DNA of 55,279 bases from Clostridia bacterium (lineage in GTDB: Bacteria > Bacillota > Clostridia > Christensenellales > Aristaeellaceae). The translations under genes were made by a program, and so were the position numbers. A model generated the notes under the pieces. It was given only the letters and a program-made list of their open reading frames with translations, searched no databases and had not been told where the DNA came from. Below are positions 17,275-26,055 of the stretch, piece after piece. How positions within the stretch are numbered: the stretch's first letter is position 1; every line of letters begins with the position of its first letter. The stretch lies in contig JAFQKQ010000018.1 in the NCBI GenBank assembly GCA_017396845.1, positions 1-55,279 on the forward strand, in the 5' to 3' direction.

Positions 17275-17949
17275 TTATTCCTCCGTTTCCAGGCGATATC
17301 CCACCCTCTGAAGATTTTTGATCGATACGCGGGAGGAGAGAAAACGAAGCTTCCTGCGAAGGAAGGATATGTATGCCTCTACATTGTTGTCGTCTGCATT
17401 GGAATCCGCGCCCCATACGTTTAATATCAGCGTTTCCTTTGTTACCGCAACGCGGGGACTTGAGAGCAGAAGCCGCATGACTTCAAACTCTCTGGGGCTT
17501 AAATGTACGCAAGAGGAGGCGCTTTTGAGATCAAAAGAGGAGAGATCGAGCGTAATATCGTGAAAGCTCAGGGTGGAAAGTATCACTTCGCCCGAGCGGC
17601 GGGTGAGCGCTTTTACCCTTGCAATCAGCTCCTCTGTAGAAAAAGGCTTGGTCATATAGTCGTCCGCGCCCGCATTCAGGCCCAGAACTTTATCGGGAAT
17701 GGAGTCCTTTGCCGTAAGCATCAGAACTGGCGTATGCACTTTTGCTTCGCGGATTGTTTTTACTACGTCAAATCCGTCTTTGTCCGGAAGCATTACATCC
17801 AACAGAATCACATCGTAGGAATTGGCGAGGGCGAAATCGATTCCGCTTTGCCCGTCGTTCACCGCATCGCAGCGAAAGGATTGATCCTCCAATATCCTTT
17901 TCAGTACTGCCGCCAGCCTTTTTTCATCCTCAATGATTAATGCGCGCAT
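17275..17949 (-). CDS. OmpR/PhoB-family response regulator
   Basis: A 224-residue DNA-binding regulator. The receiver domain has the acidic pocket (IIEDE, residues 5-9), phospho-acceptor Asp51 in LLDVMLPDKDGF, and the conserved MTKPF lysine at 101. The C-terminal winged helix (about 125-224) includes LSPREFEVMRLLL and DNNVEAYISFLRRKL. The start at 17949 is chosen because AGGGAGGGAAG lies just upstream; a start 12 codons earlier has no ribosome site. It heads the regulator-kinase-DUF2974 operon and probably controls its own transcription. Confidence 0.9.
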   Translation of the reverse strand: MRALIIEDEKRLAAVLKRILEDQSFRCDAVNDGQSGIDFALANSYDVILLDVMLPDKDGFDVVKTIREAKVHTPVLMLTAKDSIPDKVLGLNAGADDYMTKPFSTEELIARVKALTRRSGEVILSTLSFHDITLDLSSFDLKSASSCVHLSPREFEVMRLLLSSPRVAVTKETLILNVWGADSNADDNNVEAYISFLRRKLRFLSSRVSIKNLQRVGYRLETEE

Positions 17950-17975
17950 AGTTTCTTCCCTCCCTATATGATGGT

Positions 17976-18004
17976 ATGATAGCATATTGCCGGCGTTTTC
18001 GCAA
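17976..18004 (-). promoter_or_regulatory. Promoter of the two-component operon
   Basis: On the minus strand TTGCGA (18004-17999) and TATCAT (17981-17976) are spaced by 17 nt. The -35 side faces the divergent promoter at 18032-18060. Confidence 0.55.
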
Positions 18005-18031
18005 TCCCATGTCTATAATCGGGAAAAGGGA

Positions 18032-18060
18032 TTGTATTTTGTTAATTTTGGTGTTACAAT
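18032..18060 (+). promoter_or_regulatory. Promoter of the sugar isomerase gene
   Basis: TTGTAT (18032-18037) and TACAAT (18055-18060) with a 17-nt spacer, 30 bases upstream of the start codon at 18091. Confidence 0.6.
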
Positions 18061-18090
18061 ATCTTCGAAATCATTGAAGGAGGTAAGCGC

Positions 18091-18999
18091 ATGAATATAT
18101 CCGTACAGACGGGCGGAATACTGGATCGGTTTGGAATGGAGAAGGGACTGAAAATGATCGCTGACGCCGGATTTGATGCAGTGGATCTGAATATGGATCA
18201 CGGACTGCCCGGCTCGAATATCCATAAAGGCATATGCGAAAGCGTCTTTGATGCACCGCATGAGGAGCGCATGGAAAGAGTGCGCGTGCTGAAAGAAACG
18301 GCGGACAAATACGGCATTTCTTTTTATCAGGCGCATGCGCCGTTTCCGAGCTACGTAAAAGACGACTGCAATATGAACGAATACCTGATCGAGGTGCTCG
18401 AAAAGTGCATCGAGGCATGCGGATATTTACAGTGCAGATATCTGATTATCCATCCCATGTTCCTCGGATATGACAATCAGATGGATAAGGACGCGGAGTG
18501 GGATGTGAACATCGAAAGATATTCCCGCTTGATTCCCGCGCTGAAAAAGTATGATGTGATTGCGTGCCTTGAAAACATGTTCACGGGTCACAGGAAAAAG
18601 ATCTACGAAGCCATTTGCTCCGATTTCAACGAGGCGGCGGCGTATATCGACGAGCTGAACGGAATTGCGGGCGAAAAACGGTTCGCGTTCTGCTTTGATA
18701 CCGGCCATGCACTGCTCCTTGGAAAGGATATCTATAATTCTCTTCTGCAGGTGGGAGAGCGGATCGAAACATTCCACATTCACGATAACGACGGCATCGA
18801 TGATCAGCACATCGCACCCTATACCGGAAGGCTGGATTGGGACCGCTTCATCAAGGGCGTAAAGGAGATCGGATTTAAAGGTACGCTGAGCTTTGAAACG
18901 TTCAACATCTGCAATATATACGATCCCGAGCTGATTCCCCACGCGCTGAAACTGATAGCGGAAACCGTAAAAATGTTTGCAAGAAGAATTGAAGGATAA
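18091..18999 (+). CDS. Sugar phosphate isomerase/epimerase, xylose-isomerase-like TIM barrel
   Basis: This 302-residue cytoplasmic protein matches AP-endonuclease-2/xylose-isomerase-like TIM barrels. Visible metal-site elements are LIIHPMFLGY, ACLENMFTG (Glu), FAFCFDTGHALLL (Asp and His), TFHIHDNDGIDDQHIAPYTG (His, Asp) and the late GTLSFET glutamate, the usual divalent-metal ligands. Members epimerise or isomerise keto-sugars and inositol derivatives; the substrate is not evident. The start has an excellent AAGGAGG 7 nt upstream. It is monocistronic, with its own promoter and a very strong terminator. Confidence 0.82.
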   Translation: MNISVQTGGILDRFGMEKGLKMIADAGFDAVDLNMDHGLPGSNIHKGICESVFDAPHEERMERVRVLKETADKYGISFYQAHAPFPSYVKDDCNMNEYLIEVLEKCIEACGYLQCRYLIIHPMFLGYDNQMDKDAEWDVNIERYSRLIPALKKYDVIACLENMFTGHRKKIYEAICSDFNEAAAYIDELNGIAGEKRFAFCFDTGHALLLGKDIYNSLLQVGERIETFHIHDNDGIDDQHIAPYTGRLDWDRFIKGVKEIGFKGTLSFETFNICNIYDPELIPHALKLIAETVKMFARRIEG

Positions 19000-19005
19000 A
19001 AAAGG

Positions 19006-19052
19006 AACCGCCCCGATGAAGCCGGATGGCTGGCTTCGTCGGGGCGGTTTAT
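19006..19052 (+). terminator. Strong intrinsic terminator
   Basis: An 18-bp stem with one G-T pair (19006-19023 with 19032-19049) and an 8-nt loop, beginning 6 bases after the isomerase stop. The T side is short (TTT ATTATTT). The A-rich 5' side would also allow termination on the minus strand. Confidence 0.85.
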
Positions 19053-19146
19053 TATTTCGGGGATGGCATGCTCGTTTGAACATATACCATAACGGTGAAT
19101 TCCGGTTGTTGCACCGCCGGTACGGAAAAAACGATCCGCTTTGCTC

Positions 19147-19617
19147 CTACGCCTTCTTGGGCTCGATCAGAAGGGAGTGGAATCTTCCGAAGATGTAGTA
19201 TTCCAGCCAGCCGCTTCTTTCTGCGGTGGGGTTTTCGGTTAGGATCGTTACGTAGAAATCGTCCGTCTGAAAGGGGCGGATATCCTTGGGACCCGCGTCC
19301 TGCATGTAAACGAGCATATCGCCCTCGATACCCTTGGGCGTGTACTGCGTCCATTCGGCGGGGAAGGGCGAAAAATTCCTGGCCTCGATGGTTATTGTGA
19401 CAAAGGAATACCGACTGATATCATCAAGGGAGGTGATACCTTCATAATGGCCGTTGGCCACGAGTTCTTCCAGCGCCTGAAATTCCGTCTGCATGGCGGA
19501 AGCCTCCGTCACGCTTACGTCCATCTCGGCGGGAAGGGAGGAAGAAAGGATGTAGTAGCCCACGAGCAACGCGGCGATGATTGCAAGACCTGTTAAAAAT
19601 TTCGCAAATGATTTCAT
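19147..19617 (-). CDS. Membrane-anchored hypothetical protein
   Basis: I do not recognise this 156-residue protein. It has one N-terminal membrane helix (about residues 7-26, KFLTGLAIIAALLVGYYIL), no lipobox cysteine, and a soluble extracellular part rich in beta-type sequence (FVTITIEARNFSPFPAEW, DDFYVTILTEN). The composition resembles small substrate-free anchored domains of Clostridia. It is a lone minus-strand gene between the isomerase terminator and the polA promoter. A weak ribosome site (ACGGAGAAAC) precedes the start. Confidence 0.65.
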   Translation of the reverse strand: MKSFAKFLTGLAIIAALLVGYYILSSSLPAEMDVSVTEASAMQTEFQALEELVANGHYEGITSLDDISRYSFVTITIEARNFSPFPAEWTQYTPKGIEGDMLVYMQDAGPKDIRPFQTDDFYVTILTENPTAERSGWLEYYIFGRFHSLLIEPKKA

Positions 19618-19692
19618 TTCTGTTTCTCCGTCAGCGTAATTTCTGCTTTATTTTATCATGTGCGCGGTAAAAAGTCTATATTCTAAAAAAAT

Positions 19693-19721
19693 TTGCGTTT
19701 TTTCATTGTTTGCGGTATAAT
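19693..19721 (+). promoter_or_regulatory. polA promoter
   Basis: TTGCGT (19693-19698) and a perfect TATAAT (19716-19721) with a 17-nt spacer, 33 bases upstream of the polA start. Confidence 0.7.
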
Positions 19722-19754
19722 AATACTGATTAACTATATCCGTGGAGGATTCGT

Positions 19755-22355
19755 ATGAATTCAAAGATCGTGCTGGTGGATGGTTACAGCCTGATGTATC
19801 GCGCCTTTCATGCGCTGCCCCTGATGGACAATGGGGAGGGCGAGTATACCAATGCGATTTACGGCTTTTTGAATATGCTTTTGAAGGTGATTGAGGAGGA
19901 AAAGCCTCAGTATTGTCTGGTTGCCTTTGACGAGCATGGAAAGACCTTCCGGCACGAAAGGTTTTCAGAGTATAAAGCCGGCCGCGCCCCGACGCCCGAG
20001 GAAATGAAGACGCAGATTGTGCGAATCCGGGAAATTCTGACGCTTGCCGGTATTGCGCAGCTGGGCCTTGCGGGATATGAGGCGGACGACATTCTGGGCA
20101 CGATCAGCCGCATCTGCGAGGAAACGGGCGTTGACGCGCTGATTGTGACGGGCGACCGCGACTCCTATCAGCTGGCGGGCGAAAGAACCACGATACTCTA
20201 CACCAAGCGCGGCATCACCGATACCGAGCGCGTGACGCCCGAATGGATACAGGAAAAATACGGCGTAGAGCCTATTAAAATGAGGGATATCAAGGGATTG
20301 ATGGGCGATGCTTCCGACAACATTCCGGGCGTTCCCGGAATCGGAGAGAAGACGGCGATGAAGCTCATCCATCAGTTCGGCTCCTTGGAAAACGCGCTTG
20401 ACAGGGCGCAGGACGAACTCAAGGGCTCCGTTCAGAATAAGCTGCTCACCTACCGCGATCAGGCGATCGAGAGCAAATTCTTAGGAACCATCGACAGGCA
20501 TGCGCCGATTGAATTTGATTTTGAAAATGCAAAGCTCGGGCAGTTTTCAAATGCCTTTACGCTTATGCAAAAGCTGAAACTGCGTTCTCTCGTTGCGCGT
20601 ATCCGCGAGATGGAAGCATCAAACGGAGGAAAGAAAGCGGAAGAGAGCGTAAAAGAGGAGACGGCGGATAAACCGCCCGTCGTCAGGGTGCAGGGCGCAC
20701 AGGCGCTCAAAGCCCAGATTGAAAAGTGGTTTGATAATGAAATCGGGCTTATGGCCGTATATATCGGCGAAGGCTTCTCCGCCTGTCTGGATACGGGCGA
20801 AACCCTGACGGCGGAAATCGGCGGCGATTTGTTAAGCCCCGGGCTTACAAACGAGGATATCGTATCGGCGCTTATGCCGCTTTATAAAAGCGAAAGAACG
20901 GGGATTGCCGTTCACAATATAAAATCCTTCCCGGGCGATATTCAGCCGTTTAAAAACAGAGCGGAGGACACCATGCTTGCGGGTTACGTATTAAACCCGC
21001 AGAGAAGCGCCGGAACGCTGGAAGACGCATGCGCGCTTGAAAACGTGGAATTTAACATCAGCTGTCCAGCCGAAAGCCTTATGGCCCTGATTCGGATTCA
21101 AAAGGCGCAGATGGAGAAGAACGGGCTTACCGATTTATATAAAAATGTTGAAATGCCGCTGGCGTTTGTGCTTAAGGATATGGAGAAAGCCGGTTTTCGG
21201 GCAGACGGAGCGTATTTACAAAAGCTCGGAGAAAAGTATGCCGAAAGAATAGAGGCAATCACGCATGAGATTCGCTCTCTTGCGGGTGATTACGGAAACG
21301 GCATAAACCTGAATTCGCCCAAGCAGCTTTCAAAGCTTCTCTTTGAGGATTTGAATCTTCCCGTGCCCGGCGGCAAAAAGTCGAAGATGTCGACCGCAGC
21401 GGAGGTGCTGGAGGAGCTTTCCGGCGAGTATCCGATCTGCGAAAAAATACTGGAATACCGGAAATACCAGAAGCTGTCAAGCACCTATGTAGACGGCATG
21501 CTTCCGAAAATTTCGAAGGACGGGCGCATTCATACCTCCTTTGAACAGGCGGTCACCGGAACCGGGCGCATAAGCTCAAGAGACCCGAACCTGCAGAACA
21601 TCCCTGTCAGAACGGAATTGGGCAGGGAAATCAGAACCGCTTTTATCGCGGAAGAAGGATGCGTTCTGGTGGACGCGGACTATTCGCAGATAGAGCTTCG
21701 CGTGCTTGCGCATATGTCGGGGGATCCCGCCATGCAGGACGCGTTCAATAAGGATCAGGATATCCATACCAGAACGGCTGCGGAGGTATACGGCGTTTCC
21801 ATCGATCAGGTGACGCGTGAAATGCGCTCAAACGCCAAGGCGGTAAACTTCGGTATTGTGTACGGTATATCCGATTTCGGGCTTGCCAGGAACATCGGGG
21901 TTTCCCGCCGGGAAGCGGCTGAGTTTATCGAAAAATACAACGCGCGTTATCCGTACGTGAAAAAATATATGGATGAACAGGTAGCGCTCGGCAAGGCGCA
22001 GGGCTATGTGAGCACGCTGTTTTCAAGACGCAGATATCTGCCCGAGCTTCAAAGCGCCAGCTACAACATGCGTTCCTTCGGGGAACGCGCCGCCATGAAC
22101 AGCCCCATTCAGGGAACAGCGGCCGACATCATCAAAATCGCGATGGTGAAGGTGGATGAGATGCTGAAAAAAGAGGGGCTGAAAGCGAGACTGATACTTC
22201 AGGTGCACGATGAATTGATCGTCGAAGCGCCTTTGGATGAAAGAGAAACAGTGGAAAGGCTTTTGATCGACGGTATGGAGTCCGTGCTTCAGATGGACGT
22301 CCCGCTGCGCGCGGAGCTTTCAACGGGAGGTAACTGGAATGAGTGTAAATCGTAA
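19755..22355 (+). CDS. polA: DNA polymerase I
   Basis: An 866-residue repair and Okazaki-fragment polymerase. Residues 1-290 are the 5'-nuclease (LVDGYSLMYRAFHALPLM, GYEADDILGT, GDRDSYQL, GDASDNIPGVPGIGEKTA). Residues about 300-470 hold the proofreading fold, but the DxE motif is absent, so 3'-5' proofreading should be lost, as in many Bacillota. Residues 480-866 are the polymerase: motif A VDADYSQIELRVLAHMSGD, motif B region RSNAKAVNFGIVYG, motif C LQVHDELIVEAP. Start at ATG with GTGGAGG 7 nt upstream. The 3' end overlaps coaE by 17 bases. Confidence 0.96.
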   Translation: MNSKIVLVDGYSLMYRAFHALPLMDNGEGEYTNAIYGFLNMLLKVIEEEKPQYCLVAFDEHGKTFRHERFSEYKAGRAPTPEEMKTQIVRIREILTLAGIAQLGLAGYEADDILGTISRICEETGVDALIVTGDRDSYQLAGERTTILYTKRGITDTERVTPEWIQEKYGVEPIKMRDIKGLMGDASDNIPGVPGIGEKTAMKLIHQFGSLENALDRAQDELKGSVQNKLLTYRDQAIESKFLGTIDRHAPIEFDFENAKLGQFSNAFTLMQKLKLRSLVARIREMEASNGGKKAEESVKEETADKPPVVRVQGAQALKAQIEKWFDNEIGLMAVYIGEGFSACLDTGETLTAEIGGDLLSPGLTNEDIVSALMPLYKSERTGIAVHNIKSFPGDIQPFKNRAEDTMLAGYVLNPQRSAGTLEDACALENVEFNISCPAESLMALIRIQKAQMEKNGLTDLYKNVEMPLAFVLKDMEKAGFRADGAYLQKLGEKYAERIEAITHEIRSLAGDYGNGINLNSPKQLSKLLFEDLNLPVPGGKKSKMSTAAEVLEELSGEYPICEKILEYRKYQKLSSTYVDGMLPKISKDGRIHTSFEQAVTGTGRISSRDPNLQNIPVRTELGREIRTAFIAEEGCVLVDADYSQIELRVLAHMSGDPAMQDAFNKDQDIHTRTAAEVYGVSIDQVTREMRSNAKAVNFGIVYGISDFGLARNIGVSRREAAEFIEKYNARYPYVKKYMDEQVALGKAQGYVSTLFSRRRYLPELQSASYNMRSFGERAAMNSPIQGTAADIIKIAMVKVDEMLKKEGLKARLILQVHDELIVEAPLDERETVERLLIDGMESVLQMDVPLRAELSTGGNWNECKS

Positions 22356-22974
22356 GGTATATATCGTAGGCCTGACGGGTGGTATCGCATCGGGCAAATC
22401 GGAGGCGGCGCGCCATCTGGAATCCATCGGAGCCAGATGCCTGGACGCCGACGCCATTTCCCGCAGCATGACCGCGCCCGGCGGCCCCTTGCTTCCTAAA
22501 CTCAGGGAGGTGTTTGGAGACGAGGTATTCAATGAGGACGGAACGCTGAACCGAAGGAAGCTGGGGGACATTGTGTTTTCCGATCCCCTTCAGCGCCGCA
22601 TTTTGGATTCCATCACGCATCCTGCCATTCAGAAGGCGATGATGGACGATGTGGAGAAGGCCGAGGCGGAAGGCGTGCCGATCGTGATATTGAATGTACC
22701 GCTGCTTTTCGAGACCGGCATGGATGCGCTTTGCGATGAAACATGGCTCATTTCGCTGGATTACGAGCGTCAGCTGGAGCGGCTTGTGAAGAGAGACGGC
22801 CTTACCGAGGAACAGGCAGAGGCCAGAATCAATTCGCAGATGTCGCTGGAGGAAAAGGAAGCCCACGCCACCGTAATCATCGACAACAGAAGAACGGTGG
22901 AGAAGATGTGCGCTGAGCTTACAAGCCTTTACAATGCGCTTGAAAAGAAGCTTCACCGCATGGAGAATGAATGA
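22339..22974 (+). CDS. coaE: Dephospho-CoA kinase
   Basis: CoaE phosphorylates dephospho-CoA with ATP in the last step of coenzyme A synthesis. The 211-residue protein has the P-loop GLTGGIASGKS (11-21), the LDADAISR substrate motif, and VPLLFETGMD in the lid/substrate region. polA-coaE adjacency is common in Bacillota. The start lies inside the end of polA with GGGAGGT upstream, and the stop overlaps the next start (ATGA), so the three genes form one tightly coupled operon. Confidence 0.94.
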   Translation: MSVNRKVYIVGLTGGIASGKSEAARHLESIGARCLDADAISRSMTAPGGPLLPKLREVFGDEVFNEDGTLNRRKLGDIVFSDPLQRRILDSITHPAIQKAMMDDVEKAEAEGVPIVILNVPLLFETGMDALCDETWLISLDYERQLERLVKRDGLTEEQAEARINSQMSLEEKEAHATVIIDNRRTVEKMCAELTSLYNALEKKLHRMENE

Positions 22975-23537
22975 GAAGAAAAAAGACCGGAACGGGACAT
23001 TTACTGCTGATAATTGCGCTGATTGCGTTTGTGTTCATCCTTCCGGGCGCATATCAAAGATGGCGCTATCCTGTCAGAATGGAAGACGAGATTCGCTTCC
23101 ATGCATCAAGGTACAACATGCCGCCGGAGCTGATCGCAGCGTTTGTGGCCACGGAATCCTCCTACAATCCGCGGGCTGTGTCCGATAAGGGCGCAAGAGG
23201 GCTGATGCAGATTATGCCGGATACAGGCGGCTGGATCGCAGGAAAGCTGGGCGAAAAAAGCGCGTATTCGCCGGATTTGCTGTTTGAAGCGGAAACCTCG
23301 CTCAGATATGGCTGCTGGTATGTGAATTTTCTTCTGAGCCGCTATGACGGCTGCCTGATCAATACCATAGCCGCCTATCATGCGGGACAGGGGAAAGTGG
23401 ACGAATGGCTCAAAAATCCCGAATACTCCGATGACGGACGCGTGCTGAAAGCCGTTCCCGAGTCGTCGCCCGCCACCAGGAACTACGTAAATAAGGTTAA
23501 GAAGGCTTATGATTACTATAAAGAAGCATATCGGTAA
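22971..23537 (+). CDS. Membrane-anchored soluble lytic transglycosylase (Slt family)
   Basis: This 188-residue enzyme cleaves the MurNAc-GlcNAc bond of peptidoglycan outside the membrane. One helix (about residues 9-28) anchors it. The SLT domain follows with catalytic Glu62 in FVATESSYNPRAVS, GLMQIMP (78-84), and AAYHAGQGKVDEW near the C-terminus. It is overlapped with coaE (ATGA) and its 3' end overlaps the next gene by 29 bases. The polA-coaE-transglycosylase order recurs in Clostridia. Confidence 0.9.
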   Translation: MRRKKTGTGHLLLIIALIAFVFILPGAYQRWRYPVRMEDEIRFHASRYNMPPELIAAFVATESSYNPRAVSDKGARGLMQIMPDTGGWIAGKLGEKSAYSPDLLFEAETSLRYGCWYVNFLLSRYDGCLINTIAAYHAGQGKVDEWLKNPEYSDDGRVLKAVPESSPATRNYVNKVKKAYDYYKEAYR

Positions 23538-25062
23538 ATTTCTGATTCTCACGGTTTTTGTGCTGACCTCGGTTTTCTCGGGGAGCGTTCCTGCGCTTGC
23601 GTCGGAGGTTCCTTCCTTTGTCGTTGGGCTTGTAAGCGCCGAGGGCGCTGCGCTCAATCCGCTGGTGTGCAATCAGCGGGATCTGATCAATATAAACGAA
23701 TTGGTATTTGAGTCTGTCATCGATTTTGACGACGAGCTCAAGCCTACGGGCGAGCTGGCGCTTTCCTGGACGGTGGAGGAAAGCGTGTTTACGTTTAAGC
23801 TGCGCGATAATGTGCGTTTTCATGACGGCACGTATCTCTCCGCGCAGGACGTTTACGAGACTTATCAGCGCATTCTCGCGCTCGGCGATAACGGAAGCCC
23901 GTATTATTCCCGCTGTCAGTACATAAAGAGCATGGAGGTTACGGATCTTTATACCCTGAAGGTGACGGGGAAATATGAATCTCTGCTCACGCTGTACGCG
24001 ATGACCTTCCCTGTGCTTCAGAGGAATTCCGTCACTTGGGAAACCGCCGTTGGAACCGGGCCGTACTGGTATATGAATTACGAACTTGACTGGCTGCGCG
24101 TGGACGCAAATCCCTATTGGTGGAAAAAAGCGCCCGTGATCCAGTCGATTTACGGCTATCGATATAACGAGACGGGCGACGCTTTAAAAGCGCTCAGCAC
24201 CGGCGAGATCGATGCTATGGCGACGCGTTCGCAGTCGGCGGCGCTTGGAAGGCTGTTGTCCGACCGCACGAGCGTCGACTATACCACGCTTACCTATGAA
24301 ATGCTGATTCCCAATATCGATACGGTTCAGTTTGCATCGGTAAAAACCCGACAGGCGCTTATGTACGCCATTGATATCACCGGCATTGCCTCCAATATCT
24401 ATATGGACATGGTTACGGAGGCGGAGGTTCCCGTGGTTCCCGGAAGCTGGCTGTATGAACCGCAGTCCGCCGTGTACTTTGAATCGAAGGAACGCGCCAT
24501 GCAGCTGCTCTATGAAGCGGGCTGGGGCGATTTCAACGGCGACGGCATATTGGATCAAGTAGTAGACGGCGTGCTTGAGCAGCTGGACTTTACACTGATT
24601 ACCTATATCGACGATACGGCGGCTACGAGAACGCATGCCGCAGAGATGATTCGCGATCAGCTGCGCCCGCTGGGCATCAATGTGACTGTTGAAACGCTGA
24701 GCCTTTCGGCGGTTCAGAAGCGGCTCGCCAATCACGATTTTGATCTGGCGCTGTGCGCTGTGAACATGTCGCTGCTTCCGGATCTTACCTTCCTTTTGGC
24801 GAGCGACGGAAGAATGAACTATTCTCAGTATGAAGACGGCGGCATGAAAAACTTCCTGACGGCAATCTACGAAACTACCGATGAAACGCAGTTCAAAATC
24901 CTGTTCAGCCAGATGCAATTGAAGATTGCCGAGGAGCTGCCGTTTCTGGGGCTGTTCTTTAGAAAGGGAACGTTCATGACCACGTCAACCGTAACGGGCC
25001 TGGGCGCCGTAAGGGAAACGGACGCGCTCAGGGGAATAGAGTATATCGAATTCCTCGATTGA
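23509..25062 (+). CDS. Extracellular solute-binding protein family 5 (oligopeptide/nickel-type)
   Basis: A 517-residue periplasmic-type binding protein with signal peptide (cleavage likely after PALA, about residue 31). The family-5 core is clear: SWTVEESVFTFKLRDNVRFHDGTYLSAQDVYETY near residues 83-116. An EF-hand-like GDFNGDGILDQ occurs in the second lobe, frequent in this group. Unlike most Gram-positive homologues it lacks a lipobox cysteine, so its retention at the cell surface is unexplained. No permease or ATPase genes lie next to it. The start is inside the transglycosylase gene; an upstream ribosome site (AAGAAGG) supports it. Confidence 0.82.
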   Translation: MITIKKHIGKFLILTVFVLTSVFSGSVPALASEVPSFVVGLVSAEGAALNPLVCNQRDLININELVFESVIDFDDELKPTGELALSWTVEESVFTFKLRDNVRFHDGTYLSAQDVYETYQRILALGDNGSPYYSRCQYIKSMEVTDLYTLKVTGKYESLLTLYAMTFPVLQRNSVTWETAVGTGPYWYMNYELDWLRVDANPYWWKKAPVIQSIYGYRYNETGDALKALSTGEIDAMATRSQSAALGRLLSDRTSVDYTTLTYEMLIPNIDTVQFASVKTRQALMYAIDITGIASNIYMDMVTEAEVPVVPGSWLYEPQSAVYFESKERAMQLLYEAGWGDFNGDGILDQVVDGVLEQLDFTLITYIDDTAATRTHAAEMIRDQLRPLGINVTVETLSLSAVQKRLANHDFDLALCAVNMSLLPDLTFLLASDGRMNYSQYEDGGMKNFLTAIYETTDETQFKILFSQMQLKIAEELPFLGLFFRKGTFMTTSTVTGLGAVRETDALRGIEYIEFLD

Positions 25063-25080
25063 CGCGTAAGCATACATTGG

Positions 25081-25113
25081 AACGCTTCGGAAGCTTTTTC
25101 TTCCGGGGCGTTT
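25081..25113 (+). terminator. Intrinsic terminator of the polA operon
   Basis: AACGCTTCGGAAG pairs with CTTCCGGGGCGTT across a short T-rich loop, with mismatches inside the stem, and is followed by TTTCTATT. It lies 19 bases after the solute-binding protein stop. Confidence 0.65.
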
Positions 25114-25205
25114 CTATTGCATTCGGCGCGGCGAACGGAAAACAATTTTGGACGCAGACGGATATTATGAGAGGGGATAGAATATGACGTAGGGAAGGGA
25201 AAACT

Positions 25206-25349
25206 ATGCTTGATTGGGCGCTTTCGTTCGGCGCGGCTTTTCTGGTATGGAAGCTTCTTGTATACATCAAACGCTTTTTGAAACGGCGAGTACGGAAAAC
25301 AAAAGACAGAATTAATTCGACGGCAGTTGATTTGCAATTCTATAAATGA
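25206..25349 (+). CDS. Small single-pass membrane protein (47 aa), unrecognised
   Basis: An ATG at 25206 with AGGGAAGGGA 6 nt upstream opens a 47-codon frame. The first half is a membrane helix (LDWALSFGAAFLVWKLLVYI) and the second half is strongly basic (KRFLKRRVRKTKDR), so the tail would face the cytoplasm by the positive-inside rule. No homologue is recognised. It is 66 bases upstream of the MntP-like gene and could be co-transcribed with it. The good ribosome site and membrane pattern support a real gene. Confidence 0.5.
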   Translation: MLDWALSFGAAFLVWKLLVYIKRFLKRRVRKTKDRINSTAVDLQFYK

Positions 25350-25414
25350 GATAATCGCCGGAAACTGTTTGACTGGACGGTATGAGCCGGCTGGAAAGGG
25401 CGGGTAAAGGGGCA

Positions 25415-25999
25415 ATGAACATAAGCGCCGTATTTTTGCTGCAAAGCATTTTGCTCGGGGTTGGGCTTGCAATGGATGCGTTTTCTGTGTCGCTGGCAAA
25501 CGGATTAAACGAACCGGGCATGAAAAAGGGAAGAATGAGCCTGATTGCCGGCGTTTTTGCGCTTTTTCAGTTTGCCATGCCGCTCATAGGCTGGACAATT
25601 GTACATATCGTTGTCGGCTATTTTACCGCCGTCGAAAAGCTGATCCCGTGTATTGCGCTGATTCTCCTTTGCTTTATCGGCGGAAAAATGCTCTATGACA
25701 GCATAAAATCGAATGATGCGGCTGATGAGAAACCTGCGGTCGGCTTTCTGGCGCTTATGATGGAAGGCGTTGCGACCTCCATCGACGCGCTGTCGGTGGG
25801 CTTTACGATATTCGATTACAGTTTTATTACGGCGTTGATCTGCTGCGTGCTGATAGCGGTTACCACCTATATCATCTGCATCGGCGGCCTTGCAATCGGC
25901 AAAAGATTCGGCGTGAAGCTTGCCCGAAGGGCTGGGATTTTGGGCGGCTCAATATTGATTATCGTTGGTATCGAAATATTCCTGAACGGCATACTGTAA
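25415..25999 (+). CDS. mntP: MntP-family manganese efflux pump
   Basis: This integral membrane protein (about 194 residues, six helices) consists of two related halves: GVGLAMDAFSVSLANG near the start and GVATSIDALSVGFTIF in the middle. Each carries the conserved Asp used for Mn2+ in the MntP (DUF204) family, which exports excess manganese. The start at 25415 is chosen from the homologous N-terminus and an AAAGGGG just upstream; a longer start at 25382 has no ribosome site. No Mn-sensing riboswitch of the yybP-ykoY type was seen in its leader. Confidence 0.87.
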   Translation: MNISAVFLLQSILLGVGLAMDAFSVSLANGLNEPGMKKGRMSLIAGVFALFQFAMPLIGWTIVHIVVGYFTAVEKLIPCIALILLCFIGGKMLYDSIKSNDAADEKPAVGFLALMMEGVATSIDALSVGFTIFDYSFITALICCVLIAVTTYIICIGGLAIGKRFGVKLARRAGILGGSILIIVGIEIFLNGIL

Positions 26000-26010
26000 G
26001 ATTTTTTGTG

Positions 26011-26055
26011 AAATGTAAGCGCCGGATTTTAAAATGAATGCGCTTACATTTTTGT
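26011..26055 (+). terminator. Terminator after mntP
   Basis: A 12-bp perfect stem (26011-26022 AAATGTAAGCGC with 26040-26051) and a 17-nt loop, followed by a T-rich tract. It ends right at the -35 box of the next promoter. Confidence 0.75.

Noticed and set aside
25148-25183. TTGGAC and TAGAAT upstream of the 47-residue ORF
   Set aside because: The spacer is 24 nt, too long for a sigma-A promoter.
26011-26051. TGTAAGCGC and GCGCTTACA half-sites resembling a CcpA/LacI-type operator
   Set aside because: The half-sites are separated by 17 nt, unlike a compact operator, and the stem is followed by T residues, so a terminator explains them better.
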